5,146 bases of DNA, from contig MVCQ01000147.1 in assembly GCA_002059205.1 (NCBI GenBank), forward strand, positions 1 to 5,146. The letters are read 5' to 3'. Shown here piece after piece: positions 5,110-5,146 of this stretch. Under the pieces are notes generated by a model. It did no database searches. It was given only the letters and a program-made list of their open reading frames with translations, and was not told where the DNA came from. Source of the stretch: Candidatus Latescibacteria bacterium 4484_107. GTDB taxonomy: Bacteria > Latescibacterota > 4484-107. The first letter of the stretch is position 1. The number at the start of each line of letters is the position of its first letter. The position numbers and the translations under genes are program-made.

Positions 5110-5146
5110 CCTATTCAATGTGAGCCAAAATCGTGATACGTTCAGG

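Noticed and set aside
5101..5130. Terminator after the exporter (GGCT...AGCC)
   Set aside because: The possible stem is about 6 bp with one mismatch and a 14-base loop, with no U-tract; the window ends too soon to judge.

Overview
The window looks like chromosomal DNA of an anaerobic, metal-handling bacterium. A Mrp-type Fe-S carrier ATPase, MinD-like ATPases with inserted ferredoxin domains, and glycine-rich DUF5320-type small proteins together are typical of Desulfobacterota, Nitrospirota, Omnitrophota and similar anaerobes. The sequence alone does not fix the taxon. All supported genes lie on the + strand; nothing convincing is coded on the - strand.

Layout. Positions 1-149 hold the 3' end of a probable DUF5320 protein whose stop codon lies inside a palindromic intergenic element (145-218). 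An Mrp/NBP35 ATPase (249-1106) and a Fur-family regulator (1103-1549) follow, overlapping by ATGA and probably translationally coupled. The gap 1550-1767 holds a Fur-box-like dyad, four ACTGAT iterations and a strong GC-rich hairpin. A 79-residue Gly/Arg-rich protein with a six-cysteine zinc-ribbon-like tail follows (1777-2016). After a 68-bp inverted repeat of the CACGCAAAG type comes a 610-residue protein (2140-3972). This is two complete ferredoxin-containing MinD-like ATPases joined in one frame; such proteins are usually separate adjacent genes. A third inverted repeat (3998-4061) precedes a 10-TM putative heavy-metal/manganese exporter (4081-5109).

How they may work together (inference). 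Mrp carries or inserts Fe-S clusters. The double ferredoxin-ATPase may couple ATP hydrolysis to electron transfer or metallocluster maturation. The small zinc-ribbon protein may bind metal or a partner, the membrane protein may export a transition metal, and Fur would sense iron or a related metal. The picture is a metal and Fe-S homeostasis neighbourhood. The families are known; the more unusual points are the tandem ATPase fusion, its possible internal start, the altered Fur metal site, and the distinct palindromic element in each of the four larger intergenic gaps.
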